This document shows, piece after piece, positions 1 through 13,000 of a DNA stretch of 64,000 nucleotides. Origin of the DNA: Casuarius casuarius. Taxonomy: Eukaryota > Chordata > Aves > Casuariiformes > Casuariidae. Location of the stretch: NCBI GenBank assembly GCA_003342895.1, contig PTFA01000020.1:4424515-4488514 (forward strand), written 5' to 3'. The translations under genes and the position numbers were made by a program. The notes below the pieces were generated by a model. It searched no databases. It saw nothing but the letters and a program-made list of their open reading frames with translations, and was not told the DNA's origin. Each line of letters starts with the position of its first letter. Within the stretch, counting starts at the first letter, position 1.

Positions 1-3000
1 GATGTATACATAATGTATAAAGGCAAACCCAGTACACCCTGAAGAGATCTGACTGGATAGGACAAATCACATTCAGCAGAGAGTATTTGCCCTCTGGAGT
101 CCCAGCTGACAGTTTGGGTTCACACGGCAAGACCACAGTGCACAAAGAACTGCTATGTATGTGCATAGGTCACTGAGTGGAATAAAAGCCTCAGACTCTG
201 TGCTTTAAAAGGATAATGGACCCACAGTTGTCAACAGGTAATGCAGCAAGTAACAGAACGGCAACTTGATGTCACACAGGATGAGTAACATGACATGGGT
301 AACATGTACATGTGCACATGCATCTGTGTGTATCCTATGCTTTTAACCTCTTATCTCTGCCATGGTGATTTTTGACAACTCATTCTGCCTCAGTTGAGAA
401 ACAGATGGGGCTGCTTGGCACTTGCATTATCCATTGATAGAAGTAACACGCTGTGAGTGTGTGTATGAAGCATACCAAACATCNGTTCCTAGAGCAAACC
501 ACAATTTTATAACCCCACCTTTTTAAAGTCAGCTAATGATAAAAGCTGAGGCTGTAATCTTTCGAGTCTGAGGGCTCATACTGCTGAAGAAATATTCTGC
601 TGAGGAAAAACACCGAACACTAGTAATTGCACCATGATTAGGAGAAGTATACTCGGTGCTTGGTAGTAAAGCTGTATTCCCTCCCCTCTTCCTCCAGTGC
701 CACTGTATGCTCTGGTGGCAAAGCAGGGAAAGGTTCTTGCACCCTATGGCATCTTAGCTTACAATGTCAGAACAGGCTTAGGCAGAAGAAAAGCAGAGAG
801 GCAGATGCTGCGTAGCAAGTCACTGTACCATTCCTGGTGTTTCTGTGAAGCACAGTAACCGTGGCAGGGCTGAAGCAGCACTCGTGCACAGCGCTGTCAG
901 TGTATCGCAGGTGTAACTCCTTGGGAATGACCTGCTAGTTCCCGAGCAGAGCCAGTGAGGCAGCCACAGCACAGTTGAGTCCTAGCTCCACAGCAAAAGC
1001 CTGAGATCTCTAAAAAGTTGATGGCACGTTTAAATGGGGAATGCTTTTCCTATTTGTAGCCAAGACTTTGTGGGAAGTATCAGCAGGACGGTTCATAGAA
1101 GCACAAGTATCCTATGTCCTGTGGGCTGACAGACTGAGGCTCAGACAGAGCAGAAGAGGGATTAGTTCTCTGGCTGGAAACTCGCTAAAGTGAATTCTAA
1201 GGCCACTGAGCAAAATCAGCGTGATTTTTAGCTTTTGCAGTAAAAGGATAATGCACAAAGCGGAATCTTAAGTCATCTACACTAACCTGCACACATACCA
1301 GTAGTATTAGCAGTAGAAACAGAAATATTTTTCATTACTTTGTAGTACTATTCATTACTAATTTGATGAGATCTACATTCAGTTGTGCCACTACTTAATT
1401 CTCTCAAAATCCACAGAATGCAGGTATGCAGACTTAACAAGCTTTCTATCTCTACATATAGCTTTACTTTTCTTTGATTTTCAACAGTGTCCCAAGACTG
1501 TTCTTTCCAGAAACCAGTTTGATCTGTTAACAAAAGAAAAAATATTGGCGTTCAGTATAATGCATGTGCTTTCAAATTACTGAACTTGGCAATTCAAAAA
1601 AAAAAAAAAGATTTCTTCCAGATATTTTGGAGGCATGGCTAGTGTTTAGAATGGCACTGCCAGAAGAAACTAAGAACCTGATTGCTTTTATTTAATCTCT
1701 GGTCCTCAAATCTATGTTAAAGTGCTCAAAAATGTTTAATGTATTTAAGATTACTCAGAAAAGTAGGATGTCAAAATACAGCTCTGAATCCACAGAGTCC
1801 TCAGATGCAGAAGTCATGTGTGCAGGTTCCACATGAAGTATCAGTTTTGTTCTAGTTGCAATCTAACCACATGGGATACCACTCTGTGGTCACTTAAACT
1901 CTCCATACCTTTGTTGAAAACCTGCCTCAACAAAATATAATTTATTTCGCATGCTGCGTTCGTAGGAACTGGTATTGTCCTCCTATTGCTCATGCTCCAA
2001 GGTAGACCAGGTCTACGAGCAGCTGCTTCCCACCAACCATTCTTGGGCAGATTTTTCCCTCGTAGATTTTTTGTTTAATATACACAAGCCTCCTTTTGAA
2101 ATTCTCAGGGCTGTTTTGATATTGTGTTAATCCAGAGCTAATGCTGGATCAGCTGTGCCCTGCCATGGCAGAAAATGAATGCTACTGCTGTGGCACAGCA
2201 GCATACACTACCTTTCAAACACTGGTGAGGGCCCTTGCTACATTTTTCTTAATAGTGATACTTTCAAACATAGGCTGCCAATGTAGTAGTGAATGTTTTA
2301 GGCACCCATCTAGTGCTGAAAGAAGGGCTGCATTCTGATCATTTTTCTCACAGATGCATACAATCCTGTCAGTAACAGCCACCAAAATAAGCCCTCTGCT
2401 CACAGTGTCTTGTTAGCAAGGACATCCACACATCCATCTGCACAGAGATAGCACTCCTAATAACTCAAAATTTGGGTTATCTCTCAATTAAAAATGTAGA
2501 TATCAAATCTCTTTCTGCCTCTGAAATGCAAGGTTGGCAATATCGCTAGACCTGGGGGCAGACAAGATGTTCCTTTGATGAAGAATCTATTCTTGGCTCT
2601 GTGATAGACATCCCATGGAGCTTGATACAAATCATTTCAGGCAAGACTTTCCACAGCATTTTGCCCTGGCTCAGGTCTACTTACTACCATTGACTTCAGG
2701 TTGTGCAGAAGGAAAACACTTCCAGGTACTTCTAAAACCCCGATTTTTAACCCTCCTGCAAGTCTGATGGAAACTCTGAACTTGAAATGCTTCTCCCTGT
2801 GACTATAGAGCTTTTCTTTCTTTCTCTCTCTCTCCATACCTCAGTGTTTCCCCAACACACGTGGCATAGATGTGAAGATGTGGGATCCTGTCCACATACA
2901 TGTTGTGAAGCTAAACTAATGTTTGTAAATCATTAAGATCCTCAAACGGTTATATAAATCCGAAGTACTGCTAGTAGCTCAAGGCTTCTTTGGTTGCAGA

Positions 3001-4501
3001 CCTATCAAAAGAGCACACAGAGATGGACAGATGCACGTTCAGGGAGATGACTGCTTCCACCAAGTTTTCCACTTGCTACTTCTTTTATCTTGGTCAGTCC
3101 CATTCCATTAATTCCTCATTACCATGAGCTAAGCCAAGTCCTGTGCTGATATATACCCTACCATCCAGAAAGCTTAGGGCCAGCCTTGGCAATTCTGCCA
3201 GCCTGTGCTTCAGGGAAAACTGGCAGTACGAGTGTCACTCATCAAATGAATTGAATCATTCTCCACTTACTCCTGGAAGGACTGTGACCAATAGTAATTG
3301 CTTGTTATGAACGCTCACCCGTCTTTTCCAAAAGGTTAACCTTCTTTGCAGCTGGGTGAGGTAACCTGCACAGGTTTATATCATACTCAATTTTAAGATG
3401 GATCTCCTTCCTCAAAAAAGCTCACCAAATGCCCAGCTCTTATCTTTATTTCTAAAGCCTCGGTGGTTTTGTTAGACAGATGCATGACTACAGCAAAAGG
3501 TTATTTAGTATATAAAATGAAAAGCACTGGGCTTGACAGCCCCAGAGAGTGGACTCTGTTGTCACGGAAAGAAGCTGTTCTGACGGGTGGAGGTGAGAGT
3601 CCCGTCTAGCACCGAGGCACCATGAGAAAGGGCACTCCACAAATATGGGCAAATCACAAACCCTAACTGTGCAGGAGGGATGAAAAAATACACACTCTAG
3701 TTTGTTCTGGTCATCTTTCCTCTTGAGAAGTGCCCTGTCATATGTAAGGACACATGTTCTTTGGTGCACCCGTCACGGGTGAATCCTTCTGCTAACATAA
3801 AACGGGAAGGCTGGTGTAACTTCGGAAGCTCCTGATCTCCTCATTAAGGTGCTGACAGCCAGCAGCTACCACACATTCACATACCCACTACGGGGTCTCC
3901 CGCAGTGCCCCACAGAGGGGAGGGTGAAGCACAACTCTTGGCACACTTTTGCAGTCCTTCTTGGTGCTCACAGCTGTTTTGCTGCAGGGGAAAGGGTGGG
4001 ACCGAGAAGCGACCCCCTGACTCTGCAGGCGCGCAGCATCAGTAGATGTAATGCAGGAAGGTTCAGTGCAGTTGCAAGCAGTTCCTAACGGCTGCAGATC
4101 TGCATGCCCAAGTAGCTTATCAAATTATACCTGGGCCTGCATNCCCCTCAGTAATCAAGGCTCTGCTGGCAGTTCCAATTACAAACTCCCTTTGTCACAG
4201 GTTAATAACTAAGCTGTAAGCACTCAGTCCATAGCAGCACATTCTAAGGAAAAAAAATCAACAGTAGCAAATTCTTGGACCATTTTTTTCTTAAAGCATG
4301 TTTTTTTTTCACCATTTTTTGGAAAAGCAGGAATTGCAAATAATAACAGAAACAACAAAAAACCCAGCAACAAACACGGAAGCTCTCTGGGCTCATAAAA
4401 TGGAAATCTGACCAGCTTTTTGAAAGTTATTTCAGTAGTTTTGCAATTTTTAATATAAAAATATTATTCATCATTCACAAACTGGTCCCCTTGCATTTCA
4501 G
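1..4501. other. Intergenic, no gene seen
   Basis: Only short, non-recurring open frames are present on either strand, with no exon-like conserved protein fragment. A short pyrimidine (TTTC/CT) tract lies at about 2811-2835. The nearest expected upstream gene by synteny, SETD7, is not recognisable here. Confidence 0.6.
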
Positions 4502-4968
4502 TGTTATTACCTGCTGTAAGGGTGAGGCAGGGGCACTGCCTGGACTCCCAGCAGGGACGGATACACAAACACAAGGCATACGATGGTCGATACAGAGCAT
4601 TTATTACCTCTGTGTCTGAACGGGGGTTCCCCGGCGTTTTCCCGATCGAGGCGATAATGGAGCGGGGGATCCCTGGCACCGTTGAATGTCGGTCCAGGGT
4701 GAGGAACACCGTGGGGGGGGCACTGGATGAAGTTTTAATGTACTATACACACGCGCAGTAAGCATGTTGAGCTCATTGTTATTCCCGATTCAAAGCCCAG
4801 GTGCAGTGCCACACTGGCGCAGGCTCAACTACATGACTATGGGTCAACATGCCCTGCTGATGGTCCTTTTCCCACAGAACGGTCTGGCTAGCTTCCATCG
4901 TCTATCTCCTCGACATTCTTCCGCACTTTCCCATACACCTGCTTTCCTAATATCATGATGATCCAACA
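4502..4968 (-). mobile_element. Putative solo LTR of an endogenous retrovirus (antisense)
   Basis: Read on the - strand the segment begins TGTTGGATC and ends AATAACA, giving TGTT...AACA ends. In the expected order it has a TATA-like GTGTATAGTACATT (about 4740), an AATAAA at 4605-4600, and a GT-rich stretch (CCTTGTGTTTGTG) about 25-35 bases later. It is more CpG-rich than its flanks. No primer-binding site, polypurine tract or retroviral gene adjoins it, so it looks like a solo LTR. I could not find a clean target-site duplication, so the ends may be off by several bases. Confidence 0.5.
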
Positions 4969-7900
4969 GTAATGTCAGACTACAAACACAAGGACTAAAG
5001 CATAAGCTACCACATTTTGCAATTTCTATTGAGTGTGTAGTTTTGAAAATTGTCTACATGTTTATTAGGCAGTTTGACTGAGTTTCAAATTCCAAGAAAG
5101 TATGAGCCTGCTTTTGCCTCTTGGTCTCCCTCTCACTTCCTGCCTGCTTTGTACCTACACTCACATTTGTCCTGGCAGGGAGAGGCCAGAAGTTGTGTAC
5201 CAGCATATGCAAGAGTTTATGATTATTTCAAGAATCTGCTGTCCTAACAGTGATTTAGGGCCACTGCTTTGCCATCCTGACAGATTGAGTAAGCGTGGAA
5301 GGTGACACAAGGCATTTCTGCAACCATGCAGGCACGCACGCGCACACACACATGTACTTATCTGCAGTAAGGATCTGGACTAAAGTATTTAAAGGATCAG
5401 CCTAATAAGCTTTGGTGATTCCCTAAGTTATGGTGTCTCTAGAACACGTTATTTTTGTGCTCCTGGGAAAGTGCTGTAGCAATTACAGAGAGAGGTTTGT
5501 ATACAAACTATGAACACAGACTTCCAGTTGTACCAACTCTTAATACTTGCCTAAAAAATATTAACTAGAAATACATCATCATTGGCATTTTGCATATGGA
5601 TTCAATAATAGCAGTGGCAGCTAATTACTTCCTGTCACCAGAGGGCATCGGAGGACAAGCTGATTTTTTAGACAGCATAGGCCCTATCCCTTTAGTTAAA
5701 CAAGTGAATATTAATGAAGTCAATGGACCTGAAACCTCTCTTGTCAGCGTAACGCTGATATGAAACCAACAACTCTGGCACAAGCGAGCAGGGAACCGGG
5801 CCCTGGGTTTGCCCCATAGTAAGCTAAGGGGTGTCTCCTTGCTCACTCCTCTGCAGCTGTGCACTCACCTGGGGACGAACTTCAGTACAAATTAGGAATG
5901 TGATTAGTTGGTGCTTCAGAGATTGCCATGTGGCATGTTAAGACCAAGTCACAAACATGCTGGGATGACTCTTGAGCAATCACTCACCAACAAAGAAATG
6001 ACAATACTTGGCAATCAGCATCTTGGGTTCCCCAAGTGCACTGCAAAGGGTTATTTCAAAAGAGAGAGTGGAAGAAAGAGAGGTTAAAATGGAGCATTTA
6101 GTGACCTTCTTCCTAGAAAGAAGTGAACGAGGGGCTCAGGAACTATTCATCCATGGCTGCCGCAATTTGGTCCAGCTGCCTTGTGGTGCACCAGCACATA
6201 TATGGAGACTACAAGGCTCTTCTAGGCTCAGGCAGAGTGGCAGGCTACCTCCTGGTCTGATTCATGAAATTAATTTCTATGCTAAATACAAGCTCAGAGG
6301 TTTTCAGCAGGAGATGATTTTCTTAGACTGCCTCACTTGACTGAAGGGCACCTCTTCAGATTAGCAAGGGAATAAAACCAATCTGAGACAGGAAACAGCA
6401 TGAAAAGTAAGCACTTTGGTGCCAAAATGGCAAATATATTTCACTTATCAGAAAGGGATACCGTCCATTAAAATCAAACAACAAAGCCTTCTATGCATTA
6501 TGAACACATTGCTTTTAAATGGGAGGGAGCAGGCCAAGTCGCCCTCATCTGTTATCACCGTAAAATAGCAATGCTCATTTATAGACTATGACAGTGGCAA
6601 ATTTATGCCGCATGTCAGATCCCCGAGGCTATGAGATCACTGACTTCAATTAGAGAGCAAATACTGCTGTGTAACAGTCAGAGAGAGGCCTCTGAGTCTG
6701 AAGCAGGGATTCTTGTGCTTTTAGAGCAGGGTCAGCTCAACAACCTAATAATATTCCAGGTTATAACAGGTAATGGTTTAATTTGGATCATACTCTTCTA
6801 CCCTATTTTTTCTTTAGACATGTATTTTCTATTCCAGTTCTTGCTTCACCTCATTCTTTCTACATGCTAGACAACTGCAATAGTCAAGCAAAGGAGGCAA
6901 GGCAATAGGGCCTACTAATTTATTTGCTTTTGCAGATGTAGAGCCTTGTCAACTATACAAAATGCAAATAAGCAATCTACCTTTTCAGTACATTACATAT
7001 TCAAAAGGTAGCAAGCATACACTGGCAAAAATGAGGACTCATTTGTTTCTCTTTGAGGTGGTCTCCAAAAAATGAGTACTGAAAGTTGTCACACTGGGAC
7101 TATTTTGGATCAGAGGAAAGAAAGGTATCTACCCTAAAGCCCTTATAGAGAATGCCTCCAAGCTGTCCCTGAAGTTTAAAATATAGGAGATCTGATCTGA
7201 ATTCATGGCTTCTATCTACACAGAGACCTGCATCAAAACAAAGTGTATCTCATTCTCTATCCTGCTTAAGTTGCTTATTCTTCTCAAAGCTTATAATCTG
7301 TAAAGACACATTTTCTCTTGAGCATTATAGCCTTAAATTTTTATCATATTGGCAGCAGAAGAGACTCAAAAAACCCGCAGGGATTAAACAAAGCTGTGTA
7401 TTTGCTGGGAGACCTGTTTTTCATACTGATCTAAACACTTTCACTAGTGTGTTTTTAGCATGAAAATTATCTCAAGAAAGGGCAAATTTTTATTTCTTTT
7501 GAAACTTAATTTTTGCATTTTAAACCAATCTAAAAATAAATTTTGTTCCAAGTACAATTACAGCTTTGATTTTCAAAATAGAAAAACATTTAGGATATCA
7601 ACCTTTTTTCCCTATTAAAAAATTAATTTCTTTCAGGTCCTCTCTGTGGAAAAGTGGGGTTGAAAGTGACTGACAAGTAAAAACAGAACCAAAAATCTGA
7701 AAATAATATTAAGTAAGTAAATGCCAAAAATGAAATTTTGATTAATAAATAAAAGGACAATAATGCACACAGAAAATTGAAAAGGGATAGATTGCTAAAA
7801 TTACCTAAAATGCTTCTTTTGTTTTTTAAGTAGCACAGATCATGAATAATACTGAAACAATACAACTTGGAGTATATTCCTGGATTCTCTGCCCAGAGTC

Positions 7901-9927
7901 ATGCTATGCTTACTGTGGGCTGTGAGTATTTTACAGGAGAACACTGCTTACATAATCACATCCACATATGGTAACATGCACATAGCTCTAAGCACCAGGG
8001 AAAATAAGGGAAATGTATACGATGATGCACTTGAAAGTTAAGATGGTGGAAATGCTACTTTCCTCAGCTGCAACTCCTGATTTTGGGAGGTATATGTTCC
8101 CCTGTCATTTTACTTATTGCTCTATTTCTCCAGTTATTTTTCTTCTGGATTAACAGAGCAAGGCTTCCCAAAGGAACAGCACCAGTCAGAAAAAATGGAC
8201 CAAAGTTTGCCTCGTGGTCCTCCTCTGGGGTAGTGCTACATACCTCCCTGAACTTCTTGGCACACAGGAAATACATCTGTTCTAACTCCTGTGTGCTGAT
8301 GCTTTTCCATGGCTTCACTTCAGCAAGAGACCTACAACTTCTCATGTCCTCTTGGCTCCCTTCTCATTTTGAGATGCAGGTGAGGGAAGAGGACGGCCTT
8401 GGATAGCAGATGCTGCAATTCCAACATCTTCCTTGCAGTGGCAAGGAAAATGTCTGCACCTTACCCTATCTCCACAGGCACTTCAATAATCTGTGGAAGC
8501 AGTAAACTGAAGCACAGTCTTGTAAGACAGGTTACACCATCAGGACTTGACCAACTGAGATACTCCTGGTTAGAAATAGTGGCTAATGCATGAAGTGCTT
8601 GTGTGTAGCTCCCACTAGTGCCCATGGGAAATACCATTTCTCTGCTGGACGGGACAGCTGGGATTGCAGCGGGAGAACGCTATCAAACAGGCCAGGTGCT
8701 AGGGGCTACGCATCTGTCTGGGTTTTGTGACAAATTTTGACAACAGCAACTGAATTTAGGATTAATGGAGACTTTCAATTCTTTCTCACTTGGTCCTTTC
8801 TATAGCACAGACTGACTGTAAAGTGTTGTCACTCTGAGGCTGTGATGGTGTCTGTGTCCTGGGCAAGGATCTCACTGTCTAAGGCACCCTACAAACAGTG
8901 AGCAAAGGAGAGCAAGGACAGGAGCAGTTTGCATGTGCTATTGAATAGCCCAGGGACAAAGCAAAGGAGAATCAAGCCTCTGAAATCCAAGAAAGTACAG
9001 TATGTAACACTGCTAGTAATAGGCAGAAATGGGACATGTTATATTTGGTATTTATACAACGGGTAACGTGCAGCTTCCCAAGAGTATCCCCTCCCTCCTC
9101 ACGAAAAGAACTAATGGATTTTATGAGCCAAGGGGCATTTTCTGTCAGGGGGTGAGAGAGTGCTGTGGAATGGAAGAAAATATGGTTGTCATACACAAGA
9201 GGGAGAAGTGCTACACACTCATGTCAGAGGCCCAGGATCTCAATGGAAGATATTTATAGCTCTGCCTCTGAAGAAGATAAAAGTAGTTCTGATTCTGAGA
9301 AAGGGAACAAAAAGTGTTACCTAAAAATAAACGTCCCAAGTCAACGCTACCTATTTCTACATTCCCTGTTTCAGAGCTGGTTAAATGAACTACATCAAGA
9401 AACATTTGGGTTGTTCAGAGAGTAATAAGGCCATTTTGGAGTCAGAATGGGTTTCATTTTCAAACTCTGCTAATTTATCAGCAGGGTTCATCTGTATTCT
9501 GCAATATCATCTCTCAGTGTCTCAGGGAAGCAAATTCAGCCAGCACAGGGATGTTAGCTGATCCAAATGGTGACCAGGGCAAGTGATCGAGGATGAAAGC
9601 ACGCATTAATTGCACTCCCACAGTACTTGGTTTAACTTCTGCTAGCTTCTGTATGAGCTTTACTAGGTTATGCTGTGAGCTGACACTCCTTCCACACTTT
9701 ACTGCTAGTTCCTGTCACTCCTGCCTTCCCAATTCACATCTGATTCAAAGCGTAATCCCAATTGTATTAACAGTTTGTGGGTGATGCACAGAGGTGTGGG
9801 GGAGGAAAAAGGAGCCACAAATGAGGAGCCAGTTTGTCAGACCTCAATCTGATAGTCTAGCTCTTCAGTACTGCCTTGCATTAAGTAGCGGCAGCTCTGA
9901 CTTCAGAGGGACTACGAGCAAATAATG

Positions 9928-10021
9928 CAGTGGTTCCCAATCTTTAAACCAGTGAAATCTGGCCTGGAAAAGGAGAAGGCAATACAGCTCTTCCACCTTC
10001 CTCCCTGCTTGGAAACAACTG
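9928..10021. mobile_element. Possible short hAT-type MITE remnant
   Basis: The left end CAGTGGTTCCCAATCT and the reverse complement of the right end, CAGTTGTTTCCAAGCA, agree at 12 of 16 positions. Both resemble hAT terminal repeats. No convincing 8-bp target duplication is visible, so this is tentative. Confidence 0.3.
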
Positions 10022-10056
10022 ATAATTGACAGCAAAATTGAAATGAAGTGACTTTG

Positions 10057-10078
10057 CTATCACTAAATTTAGTGATAG
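10057..10078. repeat. Perfect 22-bp palindrome
   Basis: The half-site CTATCACTAAA is followed directly by its exact reverse complement, with no spacer. It lies about 35 bases beyond the possible hAT remnant. Function unknown. Confidence 0.9.
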
Positions 10079-13000
10079 TCAGAAGCAGAGCTGAATGAGA
10101 AAATATTTACAACCCCATCTTTTTTATAACTCTGCTCCACAACAGAGATGGCTTTAATGCTCCTTCACAGTTTGGACCCCTATGAGGTGGGTATTTCTGT
10201 TCCAGATTAGTTTCTGTGTTGCTTTTTGCACTGGGCTCTACATGATACTCACGATACTCAGTGGCAGAACAAATAGGGCTATCTAGTTTGTCAGCCAGTT
10301 ACATGCAAGCAGCCTTACTATAGCTGTTTGGTTAAAATAAAGGACAGGCTTCTATCCAGGAAATTAGAACAGTTCCTTCAGCCCAGATTGCTGAGGGCAC
10401 GCACCAGTAGTTCTGGTATATCCCAGCAGAGGGCAATGGCAGACATATATATGCATGTGTGACAGTACAGCACTATTACAATACAAAACAAAGTTCTCTC
10501 CTACCTGTCAGTTCTTTTCACAAGCTAGAAAGTCAGTCACTGCTCACAAATGGAATAAAACCTATCTGGAGCTGAATCAATGCTCGGCAGAGGATCCAGC
10601 AGCACGTAACTAGCCAACAGCATGAACAAAGCGTTCCAGATCTACCCTAAGCAGCAAAAGTTTATTAAAGTAAGGAAAGGCCAAGGGAAATACCTCAGCA
10701 GAATGTTTAGAATAAGATCAGAAAACACATGTAGTCTGGCTTTCTTGCTGCCGTCTTTTAGAGAACATAGACAAGTGAAGCAGTATTTCTTCTCTGGCAC
10801 ATACGTAGATGCAAACAAGGGCTCACCTAGAATTGCTTAGTGTGGAAGACAAAAGGGCAAACATAAAGTGGGGCTCAGACATCAGGAACAGATCTTGGTT
10901 GCTTTATTTCAGTTCATGGAAATTTTTTTCACTTTATAATCTTGATGTTAGCATTAATATCTTTTTGAATGGGACAGAAAGTGATTCAGAGCAGAATCTG
11001 TTAACTGTATGGGTACCTAAAAATGAGAGCCACAATTTGAAGCACTTAAGCCTGACTCTTTCCTACTGGGTTTCTGCACTTCTGAAGATAAAACCTTGGA
11101 TATCGCAATTTGGGGCTGAAAAATAGAAATGTCCAACACTAGAAACCACTCTAGAAAACACTGACAAGATTGTATGCCACATGCACTGAAATGCAGTGAC
11201 CATTCATTAATTAGGCAGGCATGCCACGAAAGTATGTAAGAAAATCTATTTTAAACAAGGAAGGATGTAAAGAAATATTTACAAATCCTTTCATGGCAAT
11301 AACCACAAATAATAAGTAAACAGTGACAAGAGCAACTGCTGCTGTAATATTGCTTTCATTTGTTGTGCTTGCATCAGCAGGCAGTGCAAGGGGAAATGAC
11401 TATCAGAGGAGAGAGAAATATGTTGCTAAGCAACACGACAGTGGATCGGAGACATACTCTCCTGTCATGGAACAGACCATGCTTCATGGGTCTCTGGATT
11501 TTAAAATATAATCGCCCTAAATGTGAAAAGAGGCTGGAAGAGTTAGCATCTATCAAGGGAGAGTGAAGTAGCAGCGGGCATGGGTGCAGTGAGTGAACAG
11601 GAGAGACAGGATAAGAAAAGAGCCTCTAATTGATGAGGAGGGGCTGCACAGATAAACAGAAGAAATGGTAAGTATAATAAATACGGAAATAAATGGTAAA
11701 TATAACAAATACAGAAAAGAGAGGAACTGATACACAGAAATGAAGCAAAAACTAAATAGACAGTCATGGAATATACTAGGGATATCACTGATTCTGGAAA
11801 ATTAGGATTGAAACCTCCCTTAAATGTGAAAGGGATGGATCTGACTTGCATCTGCACTGGTTGGCTAGAGAACTGAAGGAATATAACAGAAGTAAGATAT
11901 TCTCTAGCCTTTTTTCTTTTCAAAATCTGCACACACAAATACGGCACTAACAATACCAGCTTCTTAAGTTATTTTTCTAGAGGGAGCCGGTATCGCAGTC
12001 ACTGCATGTTCTCAGACCTGCCACGTGAGAGTACAGTGAATGAAAGGAAGGTGCAGAGTCGGGAATGCAAAGCTCAAGACTGCCGCCCTTGGCAGCTACC
12101 TGCCTCCAGGTCCTGTCCCTGCTGTTAACCTCCTGTGTTAGCCCGGTCAAATCACACAGGACTTTCAAGCAAATCCCAGGGAATCAGGCATCCCACCTGA
12201 CAGAAATTCAGGAGGAGCTAAACGCATAACTATAGCGGGCACCTTGAAAAATTGTCTGTTTTTCAATTATGGCAATGATTGGATCTGCTAAGTTCCCCTG
12301 GTAGTTGGGGTCAAGCAAGAATTACTCAGACGCCATGAGCCAACACTTACCACTAAAGTATCATAAAGAAGGTAGATGTAGGCAATGAATAATGGCACAC
12401 AACTGTGAATATCTGTAACACAAGCTGCACTGAAGAGTTAGCTGGGTTCATGGGCCTGATTAACCATCTACATGAGTGAATGCTAAGAGCTGCATTATCT
12501 CCTGCAGGCACCGGATGAGGCTGGACATGACCACAATCCATCTCCCACCTCCGAAGTATAGTTGATTTCCACAAATATGAAATAAAACTTGCTTCTGTAA
12601 CTACGGACGAAAAGAATCCTTAGAGCTGAGATGGTTCACTAATTAATACAGCTCCTTTTCCAAGGTTAGCAAGCTAAAAAAAATAGCAAGTGCTACTTTG
12701 TCACAAGTCTATTAGGTTTTGGAAAGGGAGACAAGAGAAATGCAAGTAATGCATGCCTTCAAATCTCTTGCTGTATCTCCTTTAATCCTCTGCATTCTGC
12801 ATATCAGAGCAGTCGCACTGGGCTGGGCACCTGATTCCAACTGGTCAACAGCAAGAGGGAAGTCTTTAAACCTCCTTTTGATCCAGACATAAGTCATATA
12901 GGATCTGCATCTTGCAGACCAGCCCCCAATTCTCCCAAGACTACCTGCTGTGAACCGGAGATACCATACATCGAGACAGCAGGGCTGTGCGATACAGGAA

